Position numbers and translations under genes: made by a program
The notes under the pieces: generated by a model
Told to the model about the DNA's origin: nothing
What the model saw: the letters and a program-made list of their open reading frames with translations, nothing else
The model's database searches: none
Assembly: GCA_013824715.1 (NCBI GenBank)
Contig: PNOH01000014.1
Location: 34,347-98,346 of the forward strand
Direction of reading: 5' to 3'
Length of the DNA: 64,000 bases
Source: Odoribacter sp.
GTDB lineage: Bacteria; Bacteroidota; Bacteroidia; Bacteroidales; Prolixibacteraceae
Shown: one piece after another, positions 27,205 to 35,425 of the stretch
Numbering within the stretch: position 1 is the stretch's first letter
Layout: every line of letters starts with the position of its first letter

Positions 27205-27343
27205 CTCCAAAAATAAAAGCCAGCGCCGGTATGACAACTATTTACACTCCGGGAACAACAAATTACGACATTCCGACCAGCATTCCGCAATCCATGATGA
27301 TCCATTCGAGAGCATTAAGGTGAATTGAGGAGAGCAGTTCCAT
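27205..27343 (-). pseudogene. Decayed duplicate of the 5' end of the TauE/SafE gene
   Basis: About 140 bp closely resemble 26336-26477, including the start codon and the run CTCCAAAAATAAAAGCC, but contain substitutions and small deletions that break the frame. The similarity stops near codon 46. The toxin-antitoxin pair lies exactly between this fragment and the intact gene. Confidence 0.75.
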
Positions 27344-27379
27344 CGGGCAATTTTAGATTGAAGCCTAAAAGTAAGCGAT

Positions 27380-27829
27380 TTACTTTAGCAAATATTCCTT
27401 GTCGAGCAAATCCAATTCAGCGTTTTCAGTTTCGCCAAACCATTTCCGGACATGCTCTCTGGCCTGCTTCCTGATTTCAGGAGTGATATAAACAGCCATT
27501 TGCCGAATGATAAGCAGCAAAACCCCCAAGTCATCAGTAAATCCAAGTAAAGGGGCAATATCCGGAATAAAGTCTATTGGTAGAATAAAATAACCCAATG
27601 CAGCCGATAAAATCAATTTGGCTTTGAGCGGAACGTCATCCGATTTCATCATATAATGCAGCAAGATAGCAAGATACACTACTTTCATGCCTGAAACTTT
27701 GGCCACACGTTTCAGCTTATCCCTAAACGAAGCATCCGAATAATGTTTCCTGTATCTGGCCGATTTCATCTCATCGGCAAACAGGCTGTACAGATTGGCC
27801 CCGATTTGTATGGTGCGGAATTTTTTCAT
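27380..27829 (-). CDS. DUF1232 (YkvA-like) small membrane protein
   Basis: This is a 149-residue protein starting at MKKFRTIQIG. An in-frame extension upstream to 27976 is read from a REPIN repeat and is unlikely to be real protein. The family core LGYFILPIDFIPDIAPLLGFTDDLGVL (a hydrophobic hairpin with I-P-D-x-I-P-D) lies near residues 84-110, preceded by helices with charged residues. Function of the family is unknown; members are cytoplasmic-membrane associated. It points the same way as dusB but a REPIN element separates the two. Confidence 0.8.
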   Translation of the reverse strand: MKKFRTIQIGANLYSLFADEMKSARYRKHYSDASFRDKLKRVAKVSGMKVVYLAILLHYMMKSDDVPLKAKLILSAALGYFILPIDFIPDIAPLLGFTDDLGVLLLIIRQMAVYITPEIRKQAREHVRKWFGETENAELDLLDKEYLLK

Positions 27830-27953
27830 CTGATTTCGCTGTTCTCTTTTTAAAAGTTCAAAATATTTAAGGCCAATTCCATTCCGTCCGAAATAAGGAG
27901 AATGTTTTATTCTGCTACCTACCGTGGACGGATTGATAATATTAATCTCAATA

Positions 27954-28073
27954 CCGTTCGCTGAAGCGAACGGCAAAGAATATTGCTCTTAAGATGATTA
28001 GGGCGATATCCTTTGCCGTCACATTCATGTGACGGATAGCTGAAATCATCGTTAATCAATGGGCTTTAGCCCC
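27954..28073. repeat. REPIN-like element, copy 1
   Basis: Two 20-bp perfect palindromes, CCGTTCGCTGAAGCGAACGG (27954-27973) and CCGTCACATTCATGTGACGG (28016-28035), are joined by arms CAAAGAATATTG... and ...GATATCCTTTG. A small GGGCTTTAGCCC hairpin follows at 28061. The layout matches copies at 31065 and 63950; this copy is inverted relative to those. Confidence 0.8.
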
Positions 28074-28085
28074 ACAATGTCTTTG

Positions 28086-29117
28086 CTATTTCAAACTCAC
28101 ATTCGAGTAATCAACCCGAACAAAGCCAAAAAGTTCTTCAATCAAATTCAAGGCTTCCTGAACATCTTCGAGTGTTTCGGCCTGCAACAGCCGGATCCGG
28201 TGTTCCCGAAAGTTAGGCAAAGTCGGAAAATATTTGGCAAAGTGGCGGCGCATCATCAGAATTCCGCTGCGTACATTGTCTTTCCATTCTATCGTCATAT
28301 TCAGTTGGTCGCGTACATTCTGAATCACATCAGAAACAGTTGGCGGTGGCAACAACTCCCCGGTTTTCAGGTAATGTTTTACTTCTCTGAATATCCACGG
28401 ACGGCCAATCGAACCGCGGCCAATCATCAGAGCATTTACACCAGTTTGATCGAGAAATTCTTTGGCTTTAACAGGGCCATTGATATCGCCATTTCCAATA
28501 ATCGGAATTTTCATGCGTGGGTTGTTTTTTACATCTGCAATCAGCGACCAGTCAGCCTCTCCGGTGTACAACTGACTTCGGGTACGTCCGTGTATGGCTA
28601 ATGCTGCTACACCTGCATCCTGCATCCGTTCGGCAACATCAACAATTATTTTGCTGTTTTCGTCCCAGCCCAGTCGGGTTTTGGCAGTAACCGGAATCTT
28701 TACCGCTTTCACAATCGCTTCAGTCATTCGCTGCATTTTCTCCGGATCGAGCAACATGCCTGCACCCGCTCCGTGACGAATTATTTTTTTCATCGGACAT
28801 CCGTAATTAATGTCAATAAAATCGGGCTGTGATTCTTCGGCAACTTTGGCTGCTTCAACCATTGAATTGATGTCGTGCCCGTAAATCTGGATAGCTACCG
28901 GGCGGTCGAAATCAAACAAGGTCATTTTTTGCTTCGTCTTCTGAATGTCGCGGATCAGAGCTTCCGACGAAACAAACTCAGTGTACATCACATCAGCGCC
29001 GAACTTTTTGCACATGTACCGAAACGATTTGTATGTCACATCCTCCATGGGCGCCAAAAACAGCGGCATCTCACCTAAATCAATTGATCCGATTTTCACA
29101 TTATTTAATTTTCGCAA
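28086..29117 (-). CDS. dusB: tRNA-dihydrouridine synthase
   Basis: This 343-residue protein is an FMN TIM-barrel enzyme. It opens with LAPMEDVTYKSFRYMCKKFGAD and has the catalytic cysteine in FIDINYGCPMKKI (near residue 110), GAGAGMLLDP, KTRLGW and IHGRTRSQLYTGEADW, then IPIIGNGDI and MIGRGSIGRPWIF. It reduces uridines in tRNA D-loops. Length and motifs fit the DusB branch. It ends next to a REPIN element and is monocistronic as far as can be seen. Confidence 0.93.
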   Translation of the reverse strand: MRKLNNVKIGSIDLGEMPLFLAPMEDVTYKSFRYMCKKFGADVMYTEFVSSEALIRDIQKTKQKMTLFDFDRPVAIQIYGHDINSMVEAAKVAEESQPDFIDINYGCPMKKIIRHGAGAGMLLDPEKMQRMTEAIVKAVKIPVTAKTRLGWDENSKIIVDVAERMQDAGVAALAIHGRTRSQLYTGEADWSLIADVKNNPRMKIPIIGNGDINGPVKAKEFLDQTGVNALMIGRGSIGRPWIFREVKHYLKTGELLPPPTVSDVIQNVRDQLNMTIEWKDNVRSGILMMRRHFAKYFPTLPNFREHRIRLLQAETLEDVQEALNLIEELFGFVRVDYSNVSLK

Positions 29118-29280
29118 TTTAAAATTCTATGCAAAGTAAGTAACAAAGTCTCAAAGAGACAAAGAGCCTGAGATTATTATCCCCATTCAAAATATTGCTA
29201 AACACTTTGTCACTTAATCTTAAGTTTTACGCAACTAAAACCAGATTTCTTCCGTCTTAGTTGAAACAAAACACACTCAA

Positions 29281-29694
29281 ATGAAAAAGTTATCTGCAAT
29301 AAAATATCTGCTTGTTTTCCTCCTTTTTTCCGGAATGAGTTGCGAAAAAACTGTTTTTGACCCGGTATTTACCATTGGTCAGGAATCGGCTTTTCGCATA
29401 AATCAGCTTTATTCCTCAGATGATGGACAATATACCTTGCTGATAAAAGAAATCGGTGATTCACGCTGTCCGGAAGGAGTAGTCTGTATATGGCAGGGTG
29501 AAGTGACCCTGAAAGGTGAATGGACAGCCCTAAACAATAAAACTAATATCGAATTGCACTCCGTATTGAATGACCAGCAAAAAGTGCCGGAGGGATTTAC
29601 GATGAAAATTGTTGATGCCAAACCATACCCGAAATACGGTACCGAATCGAAACCCGAAAATTTGGTGATTACCTTGCTGATACAAAAGAAATAA
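29281..29694 (+). CDS. Small unknown lipoprotein
   Basis: This 137-residue protein has a lipoprotein signal peptide (acylated Cys about position 21 in FSGMSCEKT). The mature part is beta-rich, with a CPEGVVCIWQGEV segment that places two Cys six residues apart and could form a disulfide. The ending NLVITLLIQKK suggests a beta-sandwich edge strand. No family was recognised. It converges with queF, with only 2 bp between the stop codons. Confidence 0.7.
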   Translation: MKKLSAIKYLLVFLLFSGMSCEKTVFDPVFTIGQESAFRINQLYSSDDGQYTLLIKEIGDSRCPEGVVCIWQGEVTLKGEWTALNNKTNIELHSVLNDQQKVPEGFTMKIVDAKPYPKYGTESKPENLVITLLIQKK

Positions 29695-29696
29695 TT

Positions 29697-30167
29697 CTAT
29701 CTATTATCAATCTTCTCCGGATATAAATCGTGGTTCATCATCCGGTATTCGGCCATCTGTTCGTATTTGGTGCCTGGTTTTCCGTAATTACAATACGGGT
29801 CGATGCTTAGACCACCTCGTGGCAGGAATTTTCCCCAAACTTCGATGTATTTCGGGTCCATCAGGGTAATCAGGTCTTTCATGATGATGTTTATGCAATC
29901 CTCGTGAAATGCTCCGTGGTTGCGAAAACTAAACAGGTACAGCTTCAAACTCTTGCTTTCCACCAATTTCAGATCGGGAATATAACTCAGGTAAATGGTT
30001 GCAAAGTCGGGTTGCCCGGTAATGGGACACAGGCTGGTAAATTCAGGGCAATTGAATTTGACCATCGTATCGTTCTCCGGATGTTTGTTTTCAAAGCTTT
30101 CCAGCATTTCCGAAGAATATTCAAAAAGGTATTTGCTTTCGTTTCCGAGATTTTTTAAGTCGTTCAT
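29697..30167 (-). CDS. queF: NADPH-dependent preQ0 reductase
   Basis: This 156-residue protein is a type I QueF (T-fold). The segment [17 protein letters not shown] holds the nucleophilic Cys47 and the acid D54; the family signature [21 protein letters not shown] follows (residues 69-89, the NADPH motif). It reduces the nitrile of 7-cyano-7-deazaguanine (preQ0) to preQ1 for queuosine tRNA modification. It lies behind queC in the same orientation, 45 bp apart, with a stem-loop between them. Confidence 0.95.
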   Translation of the reverse strand: MNDLKNLGNESKYLFEYSSEMLESFENKHPENDTMVKFNCPEFTSLCPITGQPDFATIYLSYIPDLKLVESKSLKLYLFSFRNHGAFHEDCINIIMKDLITLMDPKYIEVWGKFLPRGGLSIDPYCNYGKPGTKYEQMAEYRMMNHDLYPEKIDNR

Positions 30168-30185
30168 AATCGTTATGTTTTTATA

Positions 30186-30216
30186 CTGAGGGCTTCACTC
30201 AAAGTGAAACCCTCAG
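30186..30216. repeat. Long stem-loop between queC and queF
   Basis: CTGAGGG and CCCTCAG arms extended by TTCACT/AGTGAA with a CAA loop form a ~14-bp stem that overlaps the queC stop codon. There is no clear T tract on the minus strand, so it may be an mRNA-stability or REP-type element rather than a terminator. Confidence 0.6.
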
Positions 30217-30875
30217 TTATTCTTTTGTTTCAAATAATTCTCCAACCCATTCTTTCTCAACTGGCAAGCCGGACAGTGCCCGCAGCCGTCGCCAATAATT
30301 CCATTGTAACAAGTCACCGTTTGGGTACGAACCAAATCAAATACTCCAAGTTCATCAGCCAAGGCCCAAATATCCTGCTTCGATTTCCACATCAGCGGCG
30401 TGTGGATTGTGAATGGGTAGTCCATCGATAGATTTATAGTTTGATTCAACGAATGGATAAACTCGAAGCGGCAATCGGGATACCCGCTGTAATCGGCCTG
30501 TCCGACACCGGTTACCAGGTTCGAAATGTCTTTCCCTTTGGCAAAAATTGCAGCGAAAGTCAGGAACAACATATTCCGACCTTCGACCAGCGTATTTGGC
30601 GGACGATTTTCAGGTTTGTTATCTTCAACATCAATGGCTGAATCGGTCAGTGAATTGTGAGTGATTTGTTTCAGCAAATCAAGGTTCAGCAGAGTGAAGG
30701 GCACGCCTGCTTTTTCGGCAATGGTGCGTGCTGCTTCTTCTTCGATGCGGTGTCGTTGACCGTAGTCGAAACAAAGGGCCTCCACCTCGTCAAATTCTTT
30801 CAAGGCCCAGAACAAACAAGTGGTCGAGTCTTGTCCACCTGAAAATACAACCAGCGCTTTTTTATTCATTTTCAT
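30213..30875 (-). CDS. queC: 7-cyano-7-deazaguanine (preQ0) synthase
   Basis: This 220-residue protein is an ATP-pyrophosphatase-fold enzyme with the PP-loop FSGGQDST at residues 11-18, the FDYGQRH segment, and a C-terminal zinc site with four cysteines ([16 protein letters not shown], near residues 190-205). It converts carboxy-deazaguanine to preQ0 with ammonia and ATP. It is followed by queF. The other early genes (queD, queE) are not in this window. Confidence 0.95.
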   Translation of the reverse strand: MKMNKKALVVFSGGQDSTTCLFWALKEFDEVEALCFDYGQRHRIEEEAARTIAEKAGVPFTLLNLDLLKQITHNSLTDSAIDVEDNKPENRPPNTLVEGRNMLFLTFAAIFAKGKDISNLVTGVGQADYSGYPDCRFEFIHSLNQTINLSMDYPFTIHTPLMWKSKQDIWALADELGVFDLVRTQTVTCYNGIIGDGCGHCPACQLRKNGLENYLKQKNN

Positions 30876-30938
30876 TAATAAATATGAAATGTCGAATATC
30901 GAACGAGAAATAAGAAATCATGAACAGATACTTTGATA

Positions 30939-30972
30939 TTCCTTATTTTTTATTCGATGTTCCTTATTTTTT
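30939..30972. repeat. AT-rich short direct repeat upstream of queC
   Basis: The 13-mer TTCCTTATTTTTT occurs at 30939 and again at 30960, with ATTCGATG between. The remaining part of 30876-31064 holds AT-rich sequence and no gene or riboswitch that I can recognise. Confidence 0.4.
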
Positions 30973-31064
30973 CTTTTTCTTATCGAATGCCGTTCCGTCC
31001 GAAAGTTGTTTATCTCATTGTATATCATTATCTCGCAGACGGTTTTTTGTTTTGTATTACCAGT

Positions 31065-31204
31065 CCGTCCCATAAATGGGACGGCAAAGGATAGACTTTG
31101 GCGTGAACTCAGTAGAACACTCAGTTCTCATTCAATGCGCTATATTCTTTGCCGTTCACTTCAGTGAACGGACGCAGATCATAATGCTATCTGGGCTTCA
31201 GCCC
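31065..31204. repeat. REPIN-like element, copy 2
   Basis: Palindromes CCGTCCCATAAATGGGACGG (31065-31084) and CCGTTCACTTCAGTGAACGG (31152-31171) are joined through CAAAGGATA... and ...ATATTCTTTG arms. The hairpin GGGCTTCAGCCC lies at 31193-31204 and touches the stop codon of the transporter gene. Arm sequences differ from copy 1 but keep full pairing. Confidence 0.8.
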
Positions 31205-31884
31205 TAAATTTCCTTTACCCTGAACAGATTGTACGACAGATTGGTGTCGAACGTATCCACTCCTTCAACACGTTTCACGAAACCAACTACCCAAATGGTG
31301 ACTGGCAGGATCAGGATTTCGTAAACAGTTTTCAGCATGGCCTGGGTGAAAATCATGGTAATCAAAACTCCAGGCGGGAACACTCCGGCAAAAGCAATGC
31401 TGATGAAAATCAACGAGTCTGCGCTTTCACCAACCAAAGTTGACAGAATTGCCCTTCCGGAGAACCCTTTTCCTTTCGTGGCTACTTTCATGCGGCTCAT
31501 CACAAAGGCATTCAGGAATGACCCGATTAAATAGGCGCTCAAACTGGCTACAACAATTCGTGGAGTATTGCCTAATATGGTGGCAAACGCTTCCTGATTT
31601 TGCCAGAATGGAGCGCCTGGAATTACAATTCCGATGGTGAAAAACAGTACAGCCACGATATTAACGGCAAACCCAGTCCAAATAATCAGGCGCGCTTTAC
31701 TGAAACCCCACACTTCGGTGATCACATCGTTCAGGATATAGGCAATCGGGAAAATCAGTACACCTGCAGGTGCAGCCCAGGGGCCGATCATTAAAATTTT
31801 TGTGGCAAGAATGTTGGAAATCAACAAACAGATGGCAAACAAAATGCCGGCAAGCATAAACAGAACAGATACTTCTTTTTTCAT
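31204..31884 (-). CDS. Queuosine-precursor transporter (YhhQ/COG1738 family)
   Basis: This 226-residue protein has about six membrane segments. The start was set at MKKEVSVLFMLAG; the open frame continues upstream to 32142 but that part lies over a promoter and leader RNA. Family features are the early NILATK segment, FPIAYILNDVITEVWG, and SALxGESADSLIF-type helix (STLVGESADSLIFISIAF). These ECF-independent carriers import queuine, preQ0 or preQ1. The neighbours queC and queF fit, so the cell can both make and salvage precursors. The leader folds as a preQ1-I-like pseudoknot. Confidence 0.88.
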   Translation of the reverse strand: MKKEVSVLFMLAGILFAICLLISNILATKILMIGPWAAPAGVLIFPIAYILNDVITEVWGFSKARLIIWTGFAVNIVAVLFFTIGIVIPGAPFWQNQEAFATILGNTPRIVVASLSAYLIGSFLNAFVMSRMKVATKGKGFSGRAILSTLVGESADSLIFISIAFAGVFPPGVLITMIFTQAMLKTVYEILILPVTIWVVGFVKRVEGVDTFDTNLSYNLFRVKEI

Positions 31885-31887
31885 TTT

Positions 31888-31932
31888 CTTGTTTTTTACG
31901 TGGTTACCAAGTACACGGCCTTCACAGAAGGC
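31888..31932 (-). promoter_or_regulatory. preQ1-I-like riboswitch candidate
   Basis: Read on the minus strand, a hairpin GCCTTC-TGT-GAAGGC (31932-31918) is followed by P1 CGTG/CACG (31917-31914 with 31902-31899). The P1 loop contains CTTG (31911-31908), which pairs with CAAG (31891-31888) after the A-rich linker TAAAAAA. This is the H-type pseudoknot of preQ1-I riboswitches, and GTAACC...AAAACAAG resembles the Thermoanaerobacter example. The P2 strand ends 3 nt before the AUG, so ligand binding would block translation of the queuosine-precursor transporter. Fold was drawn by eye. Confidence 0.65.
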
Positions 31933-31938
31933 TCGGCG

Positions 31939-31968
31939 CAAAAATACAATATTTTTCAGAAATGCAAA
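31939..31968 (-). promoter_or_regulatory. Consensus Bacteroidota promoter of the queuosine transporter
   Basis: On the minus strand TTTG (31968-31965), 18 nt, then TATTTTTG (31946-31939). The predicted start of transcription (about 31932) falls on the first base of the leader hairpin, giving a 48-nt leader. Confidence 0.75.
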
Positions 31969-32035
31969 TTTTATCTTTCGGGTAGGTGAAAAATCATGAA
32001 GATTATGGTATTTTTCGGAATAAAATGAATCAATC

Positions 32036-32512
32036 ATGAATCCATTCGAAAACGACTGCCAGAATGTATTAAAGCTTTTAAAAGACTGGGAACCTCGCCT
32101 GCTGGCACTTCCTGAAGAAATTATCAGCAATCGGAAGAACATTCAGGACCGAAGCATCCGGCAAATCCTGGGACATTTGTTCGACTCTGCATCGAATAAT
32201 ATACACCGGATCGTGCATTTACAATACCGCGAAAATCCCATGTCATTTCCGAATTACGCCACTTTTGGAAACAACGACCGGTGGATTGCCATTCAGGATT
32301 ACCAACACGAAAACTGGCAAGATTTGGTTCAGCTATGGAAATATGCTAACCATCATTTAATTCATGTTATCCGGAATGTTGATCTGACAAAACTTGAAAA
32401 CCAATGGATCAGCGGAGAGGACAAACTGATTTCACTGCGTGAAAACATTGAATACTATCCTCAGCATTTTGAGTTACACCTGAAGGAGATGGAAGAACTG
32501 ATTAATTTTTAA
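32036..32512 (+). CDS. DinB-superfamily four-helix protein
   Basis: This 158-residue helical protein has the three-histidine pattern of DinB-like metalloproteins: His in LGHLFDSASNNIHR (near residue 46), His in NHHLIHVI (near 111) and His in YPQHFELHLKEME (near 147). Such proteins bind a divalent metal and are often thiol-dependent transferases or stress proteins. No substrate can be assigned. It is divergent from the queuosine transporter across ~150 bp. Confidence 0.8.
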   Translation: MNPFENDCQNVLKLLKDWEPRLLALPEEIISNRKNIQDRSIRQILGHLFDSASNNIHRIVHLQYRENPMSFPNYATFGNNDRWIAIQDYQHENWQDLVQLWKYANHHLIHVIRNVDLTKLENQWISGEDKLISLRENIEYYPQHFELHLKEMEELINF

Positions 32513-32516
32513 AACT

Positions 32517-32524
32517 TATCTTTG
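32517..32524 (+). promoter_or_regulatory. -7 box for the CPBP protease gene
   Basis: TATCTTTG matches TAnnTTTG; the -33 position is weak (ACTG). It overlaps nothing coding and lies 23 nt before the start codon. Confidence 0.4.
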
Positions 32525-32546
32525 CCCCCGAACAAAACAAATTGCT

Positions 32547-33512
32547 ATGGCTACTACTGCTTTTCGCGGAATGAAACCTTTTGCCCAACTGATGTTTGCC
32601 TTATTTGTCATGGTAGCTTCGGTTTTGGCATTTATGGTAATTGGGATGGTTGTTGCAATTCCTTTTTTTGGATTGTCAGCGCTCACAAGCAGCCTGTCGC
32701 CTCAAGGTTTAAACTCTCCGGGAAATATCGATTTCCTGAAATATTTTCAGGTTCTTCAATCCATTGGTTTATTTGTTGTCCCTCCTTTTATTCTGGGTTT
32801 GCTCTACCACGGAAACATCGGCGAATATCTGCAACTAAATCGCACAACGCGCCGGCAAACATACTTTCTGGCTGCTGTCAGTTTACTTATGGTCATTCCG
32901 TTCATTAATTTTTTAGGGGCAATCAATAGCCTGATGACATTTCCTGAATCACTTTCAGGAATTGAAAACTGGATGCGGACCATGGAAGACGCTGCAGAAT
33001 TAATGGTTGAGAAATTTATGAAAGTGGAGAGTGTTTCCGGCTTACTGTTTAATATTTTGATGATTGCTATTATTCCTGCTCTGGGAGAAGAACTGATGTT
33101 TCGTGGGGTGATTCAGCGGATTTTGACCAACTGGACCAAAAACCACCATTGGGGAATCTGGATTGCCGCTTTTTTATTTAGCGCCATGCACATGCAGTTT
33201 TACGGGTTTCTTCCGCGAATGGCGCTGGGAGCCATGTTTGGTTACCTGCTTGTTTGGACCGGAACCATGTGGGTCCCGATTCTGGCTCATTTCGTTAACA
33301 ATACCATGGGGGTACTTGGTTATTACCTGATCAATAAAGGAGTAATTTCGAAAGATGTGGAAGAGTGGGGAACTGGCGCCGAACAACTTCCGCTGGTTAT
33401 TTTCAGTTTTTCAATCGTTGGTTTTTTACTTTTTCTGATTTACCGCAGCGAGCAGGCTAAAACAAAAATGCCTGCAAATCAGATTGATTCACAGGCATCA
33501 CGAATTGATTGA
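32547..33512 (+). CDS. CPBP-family intramembrane metalloprotease
   Basis: This 321-residue protein has about eight membrane segments. Motif 1 EELMFRG is at residues 181-187, followed by motif 2 FLFSAMHMQFYGF with a conserved His and motif 3 HFVNNTMGV. These form the glutamate/histidine catalytic site of CAAX protease and bacteriocin-processing (Abi) enzymes in the inner membrane. Substrate unknown. Its own -7 box lies just after the DinB gene. It converges with a hypothetical gene 6 bp away. Confidence 0.88.
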   Translation: MATTAFRGMKPFAQLMFALFVMVASVLAFMVIGMVVAIPFFGLSALTSSLSPQGLNSPGNIDFLKYFQVLQSIGLFVVPPFILGLLYHGNIGEYLQLNRTTRRQTYFLAAVSLLMVIPFINFLGAINSLMTFPESLSGIENWMRTMEDAAELMVEKFMKVESVSGLLFNILMIAIIPALGEELMFRGVIQRILTNWTKNHHWGIWIAAFLFSAMHMQFYGFLPRMALGAMFGYLLVWTGTMWVPILAHFVNNTMGVLGYYLINKGVISKDVEEWGTGAEQLPLVIFSFSIVGFLLFLIYRSEQAKTKMPANQIDSQASRID

Positions 33513-33518
33513 TTTTTA

Positions 33519-34253
33519 TTAAGAAAAGACAATACTCTGTTGTAAACTTTCAATTTCTGTTTTCTTCTGTTCTGAAGCCCGGTAAACGTAAACGATTCCG
33601 TATTGTGATGCTTTGTCCCTCTTTTCGTCATCCGATAGGTGGACCATCGAATTTTCAACTTCGTTCCACATCACCTGAATCAGTTCGTCAGCCTGCTCGC
33701 GCAATTCGGAGACTTTTACCGAGGCACGGTTGGTGATATTCTGAAGCATCTTTTGATTACGGTAGGTTTCTTTGAATTCTTCGTAATGTACTTTGACCAA
33801 TGCGATCGAAGGACTGTATATCGGGCTTCCGCCTTTCATCACCCGCTTTTGTTCGCCATCAATAATCCGTTCGCCCCATGTCAACACATTGGCTTCCAAA
33901 TTTAGAGGAGGCGTAGCTTTGGAATTCATTTTCAGGCCATAAAACTCGATGACTTCAGGTTTCATCTCGCCACGTAAAATTGCAAAGTTCACGACCTGAA
34001 GAAAATGGGAGATATAAAGTTTCGATTTCCTGAAAATTTCGCCGTACTCTTTGGAGCGATCAAACTGGTTTTGCTTGGAGATATTGAGCTGACGGATCGC
34101 CCCCAGAAAATGCGGATAAAAAATCTGTAGTTTCTCAAGGGTCTGTTGACTGAATGCCAGCTTTGTTAAGGCGGTTCTCTTACCAAGTTCCAGTCCGGCT
34201 TCAATGGCACGAAGCCTGGCCACATCTGTATTCGGTAATCTCCTGTAAGGCAT
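33519..34253 (-). CDS. Conserved-looking hypothetical cytoplasmic protein
   Basis: This is a 244-residue protein. The start was set at MPYRRLPNTDVARLRAIEAG; an earlier in-frame Met adds 15 unlikely residues. It is largely helical and charged, with no signal peptide or membrane segment. Segments such as YSPSIALVKVHYEEFKETYRNQKMLQN and VSELREQADELIQVMWNEVE suggest long alpha-helices, perhaps a coiled coil. I do not recognise a family. Confidence 0.7.
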   Translation of the reverse strand: MPYRRLPNTDVARLRAIEAGLELGKRTALTKLAFSQQTLEKLQIFYPHFLGAIRQLNISKQNQFDRSKEYGEIFRKSKLYISHFLQVVNFAILRGEMKPEVIEFYGLKMNSKATPPLNLEANVLTWGERIIDGEQKRVMKGGSPIYSPSIALVKVHYEEFKETYRNQKMLQNITNRASVKVSELREQADELIQVMWNEVENSMVHLSDDEKRDKASQYGIVYVYRASEQKKTEIESLQQSIVFS

Positions 34254-34551
34254 AAGGTAGTTTTTAGATAGACTATTGCGAATATACAAATTCAGCATTC
34301 ATCATTCTGATCTTCGCAAAAGAACTAATCAACATCCAATTGTTCACAAGACTTGTTAATTAACTGACAGATTGATGATTAAAGCTATTTTCTGAATAGA
34401 TATCAACAAGCCGCTGCTCATAAACAACCTGTTTTTGCCCCTGAAATCGTATGTTTTTGGGTATCAGACAGGTAAAATGTAATGCTCTTAATGGCTAAAA
34501 TCAATTGTTTGAATTAAAATGAACCACATTAAGTTATGATTGAATTGAAAA

Positions 34552-34581
34552 AAGCTCCGAAGAAATGAAACTCCGGAGCTT
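34552..34581 (-). terminator. Terminator-like hairpin downstream of sdhB
   Basis: Arms AAGCTCCG/CGGAGCTT with a 13-nt loop are followed on the minus strand by TTTTC. It lies ~65 bp past the sdhB stop, after the nested palindrome at 34593-34645. The remainder of 34254-34551 shows no gene. Confidence 0.6.
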
Positions 34582-34592
34582 GAATATTGTTT

Positions 34593-34645
34593 GGGTGTGG
34601 CGGTTTTTAACCGCCAATTAAGCGCGGATAAAATCCGCGACACCC
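34593..34645. repeat. Nested palindrome predicted to fold as a three-way junction
   Basis: Outer arms GGGTGT (34593-34598) and ACACCC (34640-34645) enclose two perfect 7-bp hairpins: GGCGGTT-TTT-AACCGCC (34599-34615) and CGCGGAT-AAA-ATCCGCG (34623-34639). It directly abuts the sdhB stop codon. Confidence 0.75.
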
Positions 34646-35401
34646 TTAATCTTGTAATTTTGCGTATAAAAATTCGCGGTTCAGACGGGCAATGTTCGAA
34701 AGCGAGATGTTTTTAGGGCATTCCACTTCGCAGGCGCCGGTATTGGTACAGTTACCAAAACCCAGTTCGTCCATTTTGGCGACCATCGCTTTGGCACGTC
34801 TGGCGCCTTCAACGCGACCTTGTGGCAACATAGCCAAATGGCTCACTTTTGCCGACACGAACAACATGGCCGAACCGTTTTTACAGGCAGCAACGCAGGC
34901 GCCGCAACCGATGCACGATGCCGAGTCCATTGCTTCATCAGCATCCACTTTCGGGATAGCGATGGCATTGGCATCAGGAACTCCGCCGGTATTCACCGAT
35001 ACGTAGCCACCAGCAGCGATGATTTTATCGAATGCACGTCGGTCAACTATCAAATCCTTGATTACAGGGAAAGCAGCCGAACGCCAGGGCTCAATGGTGA
35101 TGGTTTGTCCGTCTTTGAATTTGCGCATGTGCAACTGACAGGTAGTTACATCGTCGTCTGGTCCATGCGGGCGGCCATTGATGTACAACGAGCACATTCC
35201 GCATATCCCTTCACGGCAATCGTGATCGAATGCGACAGGCTCTTTATATTCATTAATGAGCTGTTCGTTCACCATGTCGAGCATTTCAAGAAAAGAACTG
35301 TCGGTTGAAACGTTAGCTAATTTGTAGGTTTCGAAACGACCTTTCTTTTTCGGACCGTTCTGACGCCAAACCTTAAGCGTTATATTGATTGTTTTTTCCA
35401 T
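34646..35401 (-). CDS. sdhB: Succinate dehydrogenase/fumarate reductase iron-sulfur subunit
   Basis: This 251-residue protein has all three cluster motifs in order: the [2Fe-2S] site [10 protein letters not shown]...TTCQLH (residues ~63-100), a [4Fe-4S] site [11 protein letters not shown] (near 160) and a second cluster site [15 protein letters not shown] (near 215). It passes electrons between the flavoprotein and the membrane cytochrome of complex II. It is the last gene of sdhCAB. The second site has [11 protein letters not shown], the [3Fe-4S]-type spacing. Confidence 0.95.
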   Translation of the reverse strand: MEKTINITLKVWRQNGPKKKGRFETYKLANVSTDSSFLEMLDMVNEQLINEYKEPVAFDHDCREGICGMCSLYINGRPHGPDDDVTTCQLHMRKFKDGQTITIEPWRSAAFPVIKDLIVDRRAFDKIIAAGGYVSVNTGGVPDANAIAIPKVDADEAMDSASCIGCGACVAACKNGSAMLFVSAKVSHLAMLPQGRVEGARRAKAMVAKMDELGFGNCTNTGACEVECPKNISLSNIARLNREFLYAKLQD

Positions 35402-35425
35402 GATTGATGTCCTTTTTAAAAGCCA

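Noticed and set aside
27830..27976. N-terminal extension of the DUF1232 protein
   Set aside because: The extra 49 codons are partly REPIN sequence, and the family starts at MKKFRTI.
28059..28601. 180-codon frame antisense to dusB
   Set aside because: It covers conserved DusB motifs on the opposite strand and begins in a REPIN element; no protein-like features.
30876..31064. preQ1 riboswitch upstream of queC
   Set aside because: The leader is AT-rich with direct repeats, but no pseudoknot like that at 31888-31917 could be drawn.
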